Notes under the pieces: model-generated
What the model saw: the letters and a program-made list of their open reading frames with translations, nothing else
Told to the model about the DNA's origin: nothing
Databases searched by the model: none
Program-made: the position numbers and the translations under genes
In this document: piece by piece, positions 56,381 through 64,000 of the stretch
Numbering within the stretch: the first letter of the stretch is position 1
Layout of the letters: every line of letters begins with the position of its first letter
Source: Extensimonas soli
GTDB lineage: Bacteria; Pseudomonadota; Gammaproteobacteria; Burkholderiales; Burkholderiaceae_C
Length of the DNA: 64,000 nucleotides
NCBI RefSeq assembly: GCF_029211265.1
Contig: NZ_JARGEL010000032.1
Coordinates: forward strand, 1 to 64,000
Reading direction: 5' to 3'

Positions 56381-57849
56381 TGAATACCTCCGCCCTCGTC
56401 CAGAAGGTCTGGAACTTTTGCCACACCCTGCGCGACGACGGCGTGGGCTATGGCGACTATCTGGAGCAGTTGACCTACCTGCTGTTCCTCAAGCTCGCGC
56501 ACGAGTACGCCCAAGAGCCCTACAACCGCGATACGCACGTGCCGGCTGGCTACGACTGGGCGAGCCTGCGCAGCAGGACGGGCGAGCCGCTGGAAGCGCA
56601 TTACCTGGCCACGCTGCACCGGCTGGGGCAGGAGCCCGGCATGCTGGGGGCCATTTTCTTCAAGGCGCAGAACAAGATTCAGGACCCGGCCAAGCTCAGC
56701 CGGCTGGTGCAGATGATCGACGCCGAAAGCTGGATCAGCCTGGATGCGGACACCAAGGGCGATCTGTACGAAGGCTTGCTGCAGAAAAACGCCGAAGACA
56801 CCAAGAGCGGCGCGGGCCAGTATTTCACGCCGCGCGCGCTGATCGAGGCGATGGTGGCCTGCGTGCGGCCCGAGCCGATGAAGACCATTGCGGACCCGGC
56901 CTGCGGCACGGGGGGCTTCTTTCTGGGCGCCTACCACTGGCTGACGCGCCCCGGCGCCCAACTGGACAAGCGCCAGAAGGAATTCCTGCGCAACCAGACC
57001 TTCCACGGCAACGAGATCGTGCCGAACACCCGCCGCCTGTGCCTGATGAACCTGTTTTTGCACAACATCGGCGAGCTGGACGGCGAGCCCGCCGTGGAGC
57101 GTTCTGACGCCCTGATTGTCGAACCCCGGCGCAAGGTGGATTACGTGCTGGCCAACCCGCCCTTCGGCAAGAAGAGCAGCATGACCATCACCAACGAAGA
57201 GGGCGAGGAAGACAGGGAGGCGCTGACCTACGAGCGGCAGGACTTCTGGGAAACCACGTCGAACAAGCAGCTCAACTTTTTGCAGCACATCGTCGGCATG
57301 CTGAAGGTGGGCGGCAAGGCGGCGGTGGTCTTGCCCGACAACGTGCTGTTTGAAGGCGGCGCCGGCGAGAAGATCCGCCGCAAGCTGCTCGAAAACTGCG
57401 ACGTGCACACCATCTTGCGGCTGCCGACGGGGATTTTTTATGCGCAAGGGGTGAAGGCGAACGTGGTCTTCTTCGACGCCAGGCCGAAAGACGGGCAGGT
57501 TCACACCCGAGGAATCTGGTTTTATGACCTGCGCACGAACAAACATTTCACGCTGAAGACGCGCCCCCTCAAGCTGGACGATTTGCAGGACTTCATCCAC
57601 TGCTACAACCCCGAAAACCGCCACGTGCGCATCGCAACCGAGCGCTTCAGGTTTTTCAGCTACGAGGAACTGGTGGCGCGAGACAAGGCCAGCCTGGACG
57701 TGTTCTGGCTCAAGGACGACAGCCTGGACAAGCTGGAGGATCTGCCGCCGCCTGATGTGCTGCAGCAGGAGATCATCGAGCACATGGAAGCGGCGCTGGC
57801 GGCGTTTCGGGACGTGGCGGCAGCGCTGCCGCGCGGGGCAAGGGCTTGA
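56380..57849 (+). CDS. hsdM: type I restriction-modification N6-adenine methyltransferase subunit
   Basis: A 489-residue M subunit. An N-terminal helical domain ('WNFCHTLRDDGVGYGDYLEQ', 'LTYLLFLKLAHEY') precedes the Rossmann methyltransferase with 'GQYFTPRALIEAMV', motif I 'DPACGTGGFF' at 172-181 and catalytic NPPF at 259-262. It methylates adenine in the HsdS-specified target to protect host DNA. It is last in the order hsdR-hsdS-fic-hsdM, and convergent with norF with only 7 bases between stops. Confidence 0.96.
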   Translation: MNTSALVQKVWNFCHTLRDDGVGYGDYLEQLTYLLFLKLAHEYAQEPYNRDTHVPAGYDWASLRSRTGEPLEAHYLATLHRLGQEPGMLGAIFFKAQNKIQDPAKLSRLVQMIDAESWISLDADTKGDLYEGLLQKNAEDTKSGAGQYFTPRALIEAMVACVRPEPMKTIADPACGTGGFFLGAYHWLTRPGAQLDKRQKEFLRNQTFHGNEIVPNTRRLCLMNLFLHNIGELDGEPAVERSDALIVEPRRKVDYVLANPPFGKKSSMTITNEEGEEDREALTYERQDFWETTSNKQLNFLQHIVGMLKVGGKAAVVLPDNVLFEGGAGEKIRRKLLENCDVHTILRLPTGIFYAQGVKANVVFFDARPKDGQVHTRGIWFYDLRTNKHFTLKTRPLKLDDLQDFIHCYNPENRHVRIATERFRFFSYEELVARDKASLDVFWLKDDSLDKLEDLPPPDVLQQEIIEHMEAALAAFRDVAAALPRGARA

Positions 57850-57856
57850 GGGCGCG

Positions 57857-58126
57857 TCAGAGCACCACGCCAAACACCGCCATCAGCGCCAGCACCACGG
57901 CCAGCCAGCCCAGCACCGCGCGCCGCCATAGCGCAGGGGCGCGGCGCAGTTCCATGTAGTCCAGCGCAATCAGCGCGCCCTTGCAGGCCGCCAGCGCCAG
58001 CACCGCCAGTGTTGCCGCCTTGCCCAGGTGCTGGCCTTTGGCGGCGGCGCCTTCGCCCAGCCACCAGCTGGCGAGCGTGGCCAGCGCGAGCAGCGCGAAG
58101 ATCAGGTCGGCCCGGGTGAAACGCAT
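57857..58126 (-). CDS. norF: NorF-like small membrane protein
   Basis: An 89-residue protein with three hydrophobic helices, resembling cytochrome c oxidase subunit IV-like NorF ('TRADLIFALLALATLASWWL', 'ACKGALIALDYMELR'). It lies 12 bases after norE. NorF and NorE are needed for full NO reductase activity in some denitrifiers. It is the last gene of the minus-strand nir-norEF run, abutting hsdM. Confidence 0.75.
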   Translation of the reverse strand: MRFTRADLIFALLALATLASWWLGEGAAAKGQHLGKAATLAVLALAACKGALIALDYMELRRAPALWRRAVLGWLAVVLALMAVFGVVL

Positions 58127-58138
58127 GCGGGGGCTCCT

Positions 58139-58711
58139 TCAGCGGATGACGTAAACCAGCGGGAACAGCACCATCCACAGCAGGTCCACCATGTGCCAGA
58201 ACACCGCGCCCGAGGCCGGGGCCATGTGGTTGGCGCGGCCGTAGGCGCCGCTGCGCGCCTTGTGCCAGAGCACGGCGAACACGATGGCGCCCACGAGCAC
58301 ATGCAGGAAGTGAAAGCCGGTGAGCAGGGTGTAGAGCAGCGTGAAGGCGTTGGTGGCCCAGTCGAAGCCGGCACGCACCTTGCCCGCAAATTCGAGCGAC
58401 TTGACGAGCAAAAAGCCGACGGCAGCGGCCAGCGCCGCCAGCAGCCAGTGGGCTCCGGTGCGGCCCCGGTCGGCCTCGAAGGCGCGCACCGCGCGCACCG
58501 CGGCCCAGCTGGCCGTGACCAGCAGCAGGGTGTTGAGCGCGCCGGTGTGCAGGCTCAGCGTGGCCTGCCCCTGCGCGAACACCTCGGGCTCGCGCCAGCG
58601 CGCCACCGCGAACGAGGCGAACAGCAAGCCGAAGGTCAGCAGTTCGGCCAGCACCAGCAGCCAGACCATGCCGTCGCCGGCAAGGCGCTCTTCATGCGGT
58701 GCCGCGGTCAA
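58139..58711 (-). CDS. norE: NorE-like cytochrome c oxidase subunit III family protein
   Basis: A 190-residue membrane protein of the heme-copper oxidase subunit III family with about five helices: 'GMVWLLVLAELLTFGLLFAS', 'LLYTLLTGFHFLHVLVGAIV' and 'FWHMVDLLWMVLFPLVYVI'. NorE assists NO reductase assembly or function. The start is taken as TTG at 58711, overlapping the nirN stop (TTGA) and giving 'TAAPHEERLAGDG'; the frame is open to 58774. Confidence 0.85.
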   Translation of the reverse strand: MTAAPHEERLAGDGMVWLLVLAELLTFGLLFASFAVARWREPEVFAQGQATLSLHTGALNTLLLVTASWAAVRAVRAFEADRGRTGAHWLLAALAAAVGFLLVKSLEFAGKVRAGFDWATNAFTLLYTLLTGFHFLHVLVGAIVFAVLWHKARSGAYGRANHMAPASGAVFWHMVDLLWMVLFPLVYVIR

Positions 58712-60327
58712 TGCGAAGTCCCTTCGGAGCGCGTGATTTTGTTCCACACGTTGTATTTGCCCACGGGTTTGCACATCGGCAGGCGCTTGACTTCCTTGAA
58801 GGTCGCCGCGTCATAGACGACGAGGGCGCCGTCCTGCTCCCACACGCTGGCCAGCGCGAATTTGCCATCCTTGGTGAATTCGACGTGAGCGAGTGTCTTG
58901 CCGGGCTCTCGCACCGTGGCAACGGGCTTGAGCGTGGCCTTGTCGATGATGGTCAGCGTGTCTTTGGCGGTGGGGCTCATCATCGAGTCGGCCCAGGCGT
59001 AGGGCGTGGCCTCGTGGCTGCGCAGGAAGAAGCCAGGCCCGGGTGTGGGGATGGAGGCGACAGGTTTCCAGGTCTTCATGTCGATCACGTCGATGGTGCC
59101 GCCCTTGAGGTTCGGGCTGGCCAGCACGGTGCTGCCGTTCCACGCAAAGGTGATGCCCGAGCCCAGGTGCGGCATGCCGGCAATCGGCAGGTCGGCGATC
59201 TTGCGGCGCGCGTCGAGGTTGACCACCTGCGCAGTGGCCGCGCCGTCGCCAGACTTCGGGCGCGTGGCGCCCAGCACGTTGCGGTAGCTCTGGTCGAAGA
59301 AGAAGTCGTCGAGCGGCTCTTCCAGCGGGGTGCGGTGCACGCCAAGGAAACCGGGCTTGGCTATGGCCTCGCCCATTTTGTAGTCGTGCACGTAGCCGTC
59401 GAAGATCGGCGCCGCCTTGGGGTCGTAGGAGATTTCCCAGAGCTCGGGGATGTCCTTGAGCGCAACCACGAAGCTCTTGCGTGGCGCGGCGTCGTACACG
59501 GCCGAGACGCGCGAGCTCGTCTTGCCGTCCAGCGTGGCGGCGCTGTAGGTTTGCCGCAGGTGGAGGTCGGCGTCGAACAGGGCCAGGGTGTGCGGCAGGT
59601 AGTTGGCGGCCATGACCCACCGGCCGTCGCTGCTGACCGCGACGTTGCGCATGTTCAGGCCCGCGCGCACCTCGGCCACGACGCGCAGGCGCCACAGGTC
59701 GTATTTGGTGATCCAGCCGTCACGCGAGCCGAAATACACATAGCGACCATCGGGCGAAAACTTAGGCCCGCCGTGCAGCGCAAAGCGGCTTGCAAAGCGC
59801 GCGATGACTTCGAAGCGGTCGCCATCGACCAGGCTCACGTGGTGGTCACCGCCCTCGACGACGACGAACAGGTTCATCGGGTCGGCATGCCAGAGGGGTT
59901 GGGCCGGCTCGTCCTTGGGCGCTTCGGCGAAGGTACGCGAGGCACGGATCTCCTCGTCGCTCCAGTGCGGCGCGGGCTGCACCGGCGTGCGGATGTAGGC
60001 GGCCAGGGCTGCGACCCCGGCGGCGCCGAGCTGGTCGGCAAAGGCGGGCATCTGCGTGGCCGGACGGCCCTGGGCGATGACCTGCGTCGCTTCGGCCGGG
60101 CGCAGGCGCTCCAGGCTCTCGGGCAGCAGCGCCGGGCCCATGAGACCGGTGCGTTGCGCGCCGTGGCAGCTGGCGCAGTGCTGCTGGTAGAGCGCCTTGG
60201 CATCGACGGACTGCGCGGCGGCCATGTCCACGCCCATCCAGACCAGACCGGCCACCAGCGCAGCGCGGGCGAGGTCGGCCAGGCATGTGCGCGGCCGAAA
60301 CATCCGTTCGCGGGCGTGTTCACGCAT
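58708..60327 (-). CDS. nirN: NirN, c- and d1-type cytochrome of heme d1 biosynthesis
   Basis: A 539-residue periplasmic protein: signal peptide ('AALVAGLVWMGVDMAAA'), a cytochrome c domain with C51-ASC-H55, and an eight-bladed d1-binding propeller ('GPKFSPDGRYVYFGSRDGWI', 'GLNMRNVAVSSDGRWVMAAN'). The C-terminal 'GKYNVWNKITRSEGTSH' fits NirN and not NirS, as I recall the families. NirN oxidises dihydro-heme d1 to d1 in the last biosynthetic step. It overlaps nirJ by 8 bases. Confidence 0.85.
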   Translation of the reverse strand: MREHARERMFRPRTCLADLARAALVAGLVWMGVDMAAAQSVDAKALYQQHCASCHGAQRTGLMGPALLPESLERLRPAEATQVIAQGRPATQMPAFADQLGAAGVAALAAYIRTPVQPAPHWSDEEIRASRTFAEAPKDEPAQPLWHADPMNLFVVVEGGDHHVSLVDGDRFEVIARFASRFALHGGPKFSPDGRYVYFGSRDGWITKYDLWRLRVVAEVRAGLNMRNVAVSSDGRWVMAANYLPHTLALFDADLHLRQTYSAATLDGKTSSRVSAVYDAAPRKSFVVALKDIPELWEISYDPKAAPIFDGYVHDYKMGEAIAKPGFLGVHRTPLEEPLDDFFFDQSYRNVLGATRPKSGDGAATAQVVNLDARRKIADLPIAGMPHLGSGITFAWNGSTVLASPNLKGGTIDVIDMKTWKPVASIPTPGPGFFLRSHEATPYAWADSMMSPTAKDTLTIIDKATLKPVATVREPGKTLAHVEFTKDGKFALASVWEQDGALVVYDAATFKEVKRLPMCKPVGKYNVWNKITRSEGTSH

Positions 60328-61549
60328 GGCCCACTTCCTTCAGCAGGATGGTCGCACGCCGTGGCGCAGCCTTTGCCGCATCCGCCGGCAGGCCGATCTC
60401 CTCGTCGCTCAGGTAGCAGCCCGGGTCTTCGGCCCAGGGGTTGCCGGTGAGTTGCTGGGCACGGGTACGGGTGTTGCCGTTGCAGATCGCCAGGTATTGG
60501 CACTGCGCGCAGCGGCCTTCGACCGGGCGCGGGCGCTGCTTGAGCCCGGCCATGAGCGGATCGCGCGTGTCCATCCAGATTTGCGAGAAGGGGCGGGCGC
60601 GCACATTGCCCAGACCATAGTGCCACCACATGGTGTCGGGGTGCACCTCGCCGAGGTTGTCGATGTTGGCCACGTTCACGCCACTGCTGTTGCCGCCCCA
60701 GGCCTGCAGGCGTGCGCGCAGGGGTTCGGCCCAGCGCGCAAAGCGTGCCGCCACCCACTGCAGCAGGTAGGGGCCATCGGCGTCGTTGTTGCCGGTCACG
60801 TATTCCTCGTCCCGCCCGTCGCGGGCGGCCTGCCAGGCGCGCTCGTACAGACGGTCGAGCGCCGCGCGCGTGGACTGGAACTGCGCGTCCTTGCCGCGGT
60901 GGATGTTGCCGCGGCCGGCGTAGTTCAGGTGCGAGAAGTAGAACTTGTCAACCTGTTCCTGGCGCATCAGGTCGAGCAGCGGTTCGAAGTCGTGCGCGTT
61001 GAGCGCCGTCATGGTGTAGCGCAGCCCGACCTTGACGCCGCGCGCGCGCAGCAGGCGCAGCGCCGCGAGGCTGCGCTCGAATGCACCGCTCTGGCGGCGG
61101 AACTGGTCGTGCGTTTCGCGCAGGCCGTCGAGGCTGATGCCGACGTAATCGAAGCCCTGCGCGGCGATGCGATCGGCCAGCGCGGGGTCTATCAGCGTGC
61201 CGTTGCTCGAGAGGCCGACGTAAAAGCCCATGCGCTTGGCGCGATCGGCAATGTCGAACAGGTCAGGGCGCATCAGCGGCTCGCCGCCCGAGAGGATGAG
61301 CACTGGCACGTGAAAGGCCTTGAGATCGTCCATGACGGCAAATACCTCGTCGCGCGAAAGTTCGCCCGCGTAGTCGTGGTCGGCCGAGAGCGCGTAGCAG
61401 TGCTTGCACGTGAGGTTGCAGCGGCGGATCAGGTTCCAGATCACGACGGGGCCGGGCGCGCTTGCGCTGTCGCGGCGGCTGGGGGCGGGCCACTGCCCGG
61501 TCTGTTCGGCGTGCGCGAGTTCGCGCAGGTATTGGCTGATGCGCAGCAT
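60320..61549 (-). CDS. nirJ: heme d1 biosynthesis radical SAM protein NirJ
   Basis: A 409-residue radical SAM enzyme with the cluster motif C44-NLT-C48-KH-C51, 'ILSGGEPLMRPDLFDIADRA' and a C-terminal cysteine-rich SPASM-like region ('GRCAQCQYLAICNGN', 'DPGCYLSDEE') for an auxiliary Fe-S cluster. NirJ removes the two propionate side chains of didecarboxysiroheme during d1 synthesis in the cytoplasm. It lies 6 bases after nirH. Confidence 0.96.
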   Translation of the reverse strand: MLRISQYLRELAHAEQTGQWPAPSRRDSASAPGPVVIWNLIRRCNLTCKHCYALSADHDYAGELSRDEVFAVMDDLKAFHVPVLILSGGEPLMRPDLFDIADRAKRMGFYVGLSSNGTLIDPALADRIAAQGFDYVGISLDGLRETHDQFRRQSGAFERSLAALRLLRARGVKVGLRYTMTALNAHDFEPLLDLMRQEQVDKFYFSHLNYAGRGNIHRGKDAQFQSTRAALDRLYERAWQAARDGRDEEYVTGNNDADGPYLLQWVAARFARWAEPLRARLQAWGGNSSGVNVANIDNLGEVHPDTMWWHYGLGNVRARPFSQIWMDTRDPLMAGLKQRPRPVEGRCAQCQYLAICNGNTRTRAQQLTGNPWAEDPGCYLSDEEIGLPADAAKAAPRRATILLKEVGHA

Positions 61550-61555
61550 GGTTCT

Positions 61556-62038
61556 TCAGCTTTCGGAGATGCGCAGACCGGTTTTCTTGAGGATTGCGGT
61601 CGAATAAAGAATGTCGTGGGCGCGGCAGGCATCGCCCAGCAGTGCGGCCACCTGCTGCGCCTGGGCCTCGACTTCTGCGCGCGAGCGGCCGTGCAGCATG
61701 GCGAACAGGTTGTACGGCCACACCGGCGGGCGGCGCGGCCGGCGGTAGCAGTGGCTCACGAAGGGCAGCTGGCCCACGCGCGCGCCGAGCTCGTCCACGT
61801 GCTCGTCGGCCACGTCCCAGACGCTCATGCCGTTGGCGGTGAAGCCCAGGCGGTAGTGGTTGGGCACGGCGCCTATGCGGCGTATCAGCCCCGCGTCTAG
61901 CATGGCCTGCAGGCGCGTGCGCACCTGCTCGCCGCTGATACCCAGGGCCGCACCCACGGCTTCGTAGGGCCGACGCACCAAGGGCAGGCCGGACTGCGTG
62001 GCCTGGATGATGCGGCGGTCCAGTTCATCGAGCGCCAT
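61556..62038 (-). CDS. nirH: siroheme decarboxylase subunit NirH (Lrp/AsnC-like)
   Basis: A 160-residue protein with an AsnC-like HTH-derived N-domain ('LDELDRRIIQATQSGLPLVR') and the siroheme decarboxylase core 'HCYRRPRRPPVWPYNLFAML' with 'HGRSRAEVEAQ'. With NirG and NirDL it decarboxylates siroheme at C12 and C18. It overlaps nirG by 14 bases. Confidence 0.93.
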   Translation of the reverse strand: MALDELDRRIIQATQSGLPLVRRPYEAVGAALGISGEQVRTRLQAMLDAGLIRRIGAVPNHYRLGFTANGMSVWDVADEHVDELGARVGQLPFVSHCYRRPRRPPVWPYNLFAMLHGRSRAEVEAQAQQVAALLGDACRAHDILYSTAILKKTGLRISES

Positions 62039-62525
62039 GGGGGTCTCCGGGCAGCAGGGGCAGGCGCAGTTCGACGAAGAACTCGCGCTCCTTGGGAAAG
62101 GCGTACACCGGCAGACCGGTCATGGCCTCGATGCGCGCGATCAGCGGGTCTATCTGCGCCGCCGATTCGACGGCGATCACGAACCACATGTTCAGCGGCG
62201 TGGCGCCGGGCTGGTCGGGGTGGGCCGATTCGCGGCGGTAGTTGTGAGCGATTTCGTGCAGTGCACCCAGTTGCGCGGTCACGGATGCGAAGCGGTCTTC
62301 CGGCACCGCCATGGCCGCCAGCACGAAGCGGCCGCCGGCGCGCTCGATCTGGAACAGCGGGCCGAAGCGCGTCAGGTCGCCGTGGGCGAGCAGGCCTTGC
62401 AGGCGGTCGATCAGCGTGTCCTCGCTGCAACCGAGTTGCTGGGCCACGGCGGCAAACGGCCGGTCGCACAACGGAAAACCGCCGTGCAGCCGGTCTATCA
62501 GGCGCAGGTCATCGGGCGAGGGCAT
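62025..62525 (-). CDS. nirG: siroheme decarboxylase subunit NirG (Lrp/AsnC-like)
   Basis: A 166-residue protein of the NirD/G type: 'RLIDRLHGGFPLCDRPFAAV', 'LTRFGPLFQIERAGGRFVLA' and 'HEIAHNYRRESAHPD' with 'PLNMWFVIAVES'. ATG 62525 starts the conserved sequence. It overlaps nirDL by 17 bases at its start, which suggests tight translational coupling in the d1 operon. Confidence 0.92.
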   Translation of the reverse strand: MPSPDDLRLIDRLHGGFPLCDRPFAAVAQQLGCSEDTLIDRLQGLLAHGDLTRFGPLFQIERAGGRFVLAAMAVPEDRFASVTAQLGALHEIAHNYRRESAHPDQPGATPLNMWFVIAVESAAQIDPLIARIEAMTGLPVYAFPKEREFFVELRLPLLPGDPHGAR

Positions 62526-63606
62526 GGGGCACCTCCTGCAATGGGGCAGTGGCAGGGGCATCGGCCCAGCCGCGAAAACGCCGCGCGCCGGTCTGCTTGA
62601 AGCGCCGGGTGGAAAACAGCACCTCGCGTGGATGGCGCGCGAGGCCCGCAGCCTGCGTCACACGCTCGATCACGGCGAGCACTGCGCTGCGGTTCTTGCC
62701 GTGCACCATGGCGTAGAGGTTGTAGGGCCAGCCGTCGGCGCGCGTGCGGCGGTAGGCCAGGGTCACGCCCGTCTGTTCGGCCAGCGTCTGGCCGCAGACA
62801 TCGACCTGATCGTCGGGGACGTCGAAAACAGTCATGGCGTTGGCGTCGAAGCCGAACTCGTGGTGGCGCACCACGACGCCAAAGCGCTGCAGCCGGCCTT
62901 CGGCCAGCCAGCGCCGCAGCTGCGCCGTCACGGCGTCTTCGCCCATGTTCGTCTCGCGGCCCCAGGCGGCGAATGGCCGCTCGATGAGCGACAGGCCTGC
63001 TTCCACGCGCTGCGCCAGGGGCCACAGCGCGGCGGGCAACGGTTGTGGGCGCGGGAGCGGGGCCGGGTTGGTTGTGGAGCCGGCTGTGGGGCCGTCTGCC
63101 GGGCGGCGCATCGGGCGCGGGGCCGTGGTGCCGCGCAGGTCGAAGCCCAGGTCGATGCGGTAGGGCCTGAGCATGCGCAGGCGCAGCGCGGGCAAACCCG
63201 TCGCGCGCTCCAGCGCGGCCACGCCTGCCTCGACCGCCTCGGCATGGGTGCCTGTCATCACGAACCAGAGGTTGTAGTGGTGCTCGCGCAGGTAGTTGTG
63301 GTTGACGCCCGGATGGGCCGACACCAGCGCGGCCACTGGTTCTATGCGTTCGGCGGGCACGGCCATCGCTGCGAGCACCGCATCGCCACCCGCGCCATGG
63401 GCGAACACGCCGCCGATACGGCTGACGCGCCCATCGTGCTGCGCCTGGGCCAGGGTGCGCAGCACGGCGCCGCGCTCCAGTCCGGTGGCATCGGCGAGCA
63501 CGCCGAAGGGGTCGGCGCACAGCGGAAAGTCGTGCTGCCAGTCGTTGAGCAGGCGCAGGCGCGCCTCGATGGGGGCGCCGTCTGGAGCGTCGGTGGGGGC
63601 GTCCAT
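62509..63606 (-). CDS. nirDL: fused siroheme decarboxylase NirD-NirL
   Basis: A 365-residue protein with two NirDLGH-type modules. Residues about 14-165 resemble NirD ('RLLNDWQHDFPLCADPFGVL', 'HPGVNHNYLREHHYNLWFVM') and residues about 195-350 resemble NirL ('LSLIERPFAAWGRETNMGED', 'RRTRADGWPYNLYAMVHGKN'). A Pro/Thr-rich linker (about 166-195) joins them. NirD-NirL fusion is known in several denitrifiers. It decarboxylates siroheme to 12,18-didecarboxysiroheme together with NirG and NirH. Confidence 0.93.
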   Translation of the reverse strand: MDAPTDAPDGAPIEARLRLLNDWQHDFPLCADPFGVLADATGLERGAVLRTLAQAQHDGRVSRIGGVFAHGAGGDAVLAAMAVPAERIEPVAALVSAHPGVNHNYLREHHYNLWFVMTGTHAEAVEAGVAALERATGLPALRLRMLRPYRIDLGFDLRGTTAPRPMRRPADGPTAGSTTNPAPLPRPQPLPAALWPLAQRVEAGLSLIERPFAAWGRETNMGEDAVTAQLRRWLAEGRLQRFGVVVRHHEFGFDANAMTVFDVPDDQVDVCGQTLAEQTGVTLAYRRTRADGWPYNLYAMVHGKNRSAVLAVIERVTQAAGLARHPREVLFSTRRFKQTGARRFRGWADAPATAPLQEVPHALAR

Positions 63607-63609
63607 GGC

Positions 63610-64000
63610 TTAAAAACCCATGCGCGCGGCGCGCGCGGTGAAAAAGATGCCGCTGGGCGCGGGCACGTCGAGACGCGCCAGCGTGGCGAAATTGCGCGTG
63701 TCGAGCACGCTGACACGGTTGTCGTCGCGGCTGCTGATCCAGACGGTGTCGCTGCGCGGCGTGAATTCCATGTGCAGCACGGCCTTGCCCGGCGCGAGCG
63801 TCTGTACGATCTGCTGGGTTTGGGTGTCTATGACCTGCACGCGGTGGTAGTCGGGCACGGCGAAGTTGACCCACACCTGGCGGCCGTCGGGCCGCGCCAT
63901 CACGAACACCGGCTGCCCCGCGATTGGAATGCGGCCCACTTCCTGCCAGGTTTCGGTATCGACCACCAGCACCTCGTGCCGACCAATGGCGGGCAGGTAG
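63610..64000 (-). CDS. nirF: NirF, heme d1 biosynthesis protein (5' part outside window)
   Basis: The C-terminal 129 residues of a propeller protein: 'EVLVVDTETWQEVGRIPIAG', 'GRQVWVNFAVPDYHRVQVID', 'VLHMEFTPRSDTVWISSRDD' and the end 'APSGIFFTARAARMGF', typical of NirF. The frame is open through position 64000, so the gene continues beyond the window. NirF acts late in d1 synthesis. Its stop is 3 bases before nirDL, so this run is one operon. Confidence 0.92.
   Translation of the reverse strand, partial: YLPAIGRHEVLVVDTETWQEVGRIPIAGQPVFVMARPDGRQVWVNFAVPDYHRVQVIDTQTQQIVQTLAPGKAVLHMEFTPRSDTVWISSRDDNRVSVLDTRNFATLARLDVPAPSGIFFTARAARMGF

Noticed and set aside
58708-60327. Calling this cytochrome cd1 protein nirS
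   Set aside because: The C-terminal pattern and its position after nirJ fit NirN; no separate nirS is seen in the window.

Overview
The window reads as a chromosome segment of a G+C-rich betaproteobacterium, most likely family Comamonadaceae (Burkholderiales; relatives of Acidovorax, Alicycliphilus or Melaminivora). The evidence is the strong G/C third-position bias, gene neighbourhoods I recognise from that family (nadE-glnB, yebC, purD-hemF-rsfS-rlmH-maf, ilvBNC-pssA, aat-bpt), and a dispersed intergenic repeat that I recall as characteristic of it. Coding density is high. I see no tRNA or rRNA genes, no CRISPR array and no complete insertion sequence. Nothing was searched against a database; all names come from reading the sequence.

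Layout. 1-6150: purine (urate/allantoin) breakdown. This holds an M20 peptidase, a fused OHCU decarboxylase-allantoate amidohydrolase, allantoinase puuE, the divergent uraH, a lipoprotein and xdhC. 6.2-9.2 kb: two divergent pyrophosphate enzymes, the membrane H+-pumping PPase hppA and soluble ppa. 9.2-18.3 kb: a chemoreceptor, a GNAT-like protein, nadE-glnB, a small foldback (MITE-like) element at the stop codon of a LOG gene, dgkA, and a sigma factor operon with three small proteins. 18.5-27.5 kb: branched-chain amino acid synthesis (ilvB, ilvN, ilvC), pssA, a DMT exporter divergent from a MocR regulator, and leuA behind a leucine-rich leader peptide with an attenuator. 27.5-42.7 kb: housekeeping genes (pbpG-like, iclR-type regulator, aat-bpt, SpmAB-type membrane protein, a diiron protein, upp-codA, HerA-like ATPase, yebC, purD-hemF, rsfS, rlmH, maf).

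42.6-64 kb is a denitrification region. On the minus strand run norC-norB-norQ-(4Fe-4S protein)-norD, followed by a Crp/Fnr (Dnr-like) regulator split by an in-frame TAA. A perfect Dnr/Fnr-type palindrome sits between norC and the divergent DUF59/NnrS-like pair. A type I restriction-modification operon in the order hsdR-hsdS-fic-hsdM (50.75-57.85 kb) separates this from norF, norE and the heme d1 genes nirN, nirJ, nirH, nirG, fused nirDL and the partial nirF. Together these genes encode nitric oxide reduction and the assembly of the d1 cofactor of cytochrome cd1 nitrite reductase; nirS itself is not in the window and presumably lies beyond position 64000.

The most unusual items are: the class II Fic protein translationally coupled inside the hsd operon; the nonsense-interrupted Dnr-like regulator beside its probable target operator; the dispersed repeat that supplies ribosome-binding site and start codon to two genes and in-frame loops to three others; the 174-bp MITE-like element whose 5-bp target duplication contains a stop codon; and the uraD-allC gene fusion.
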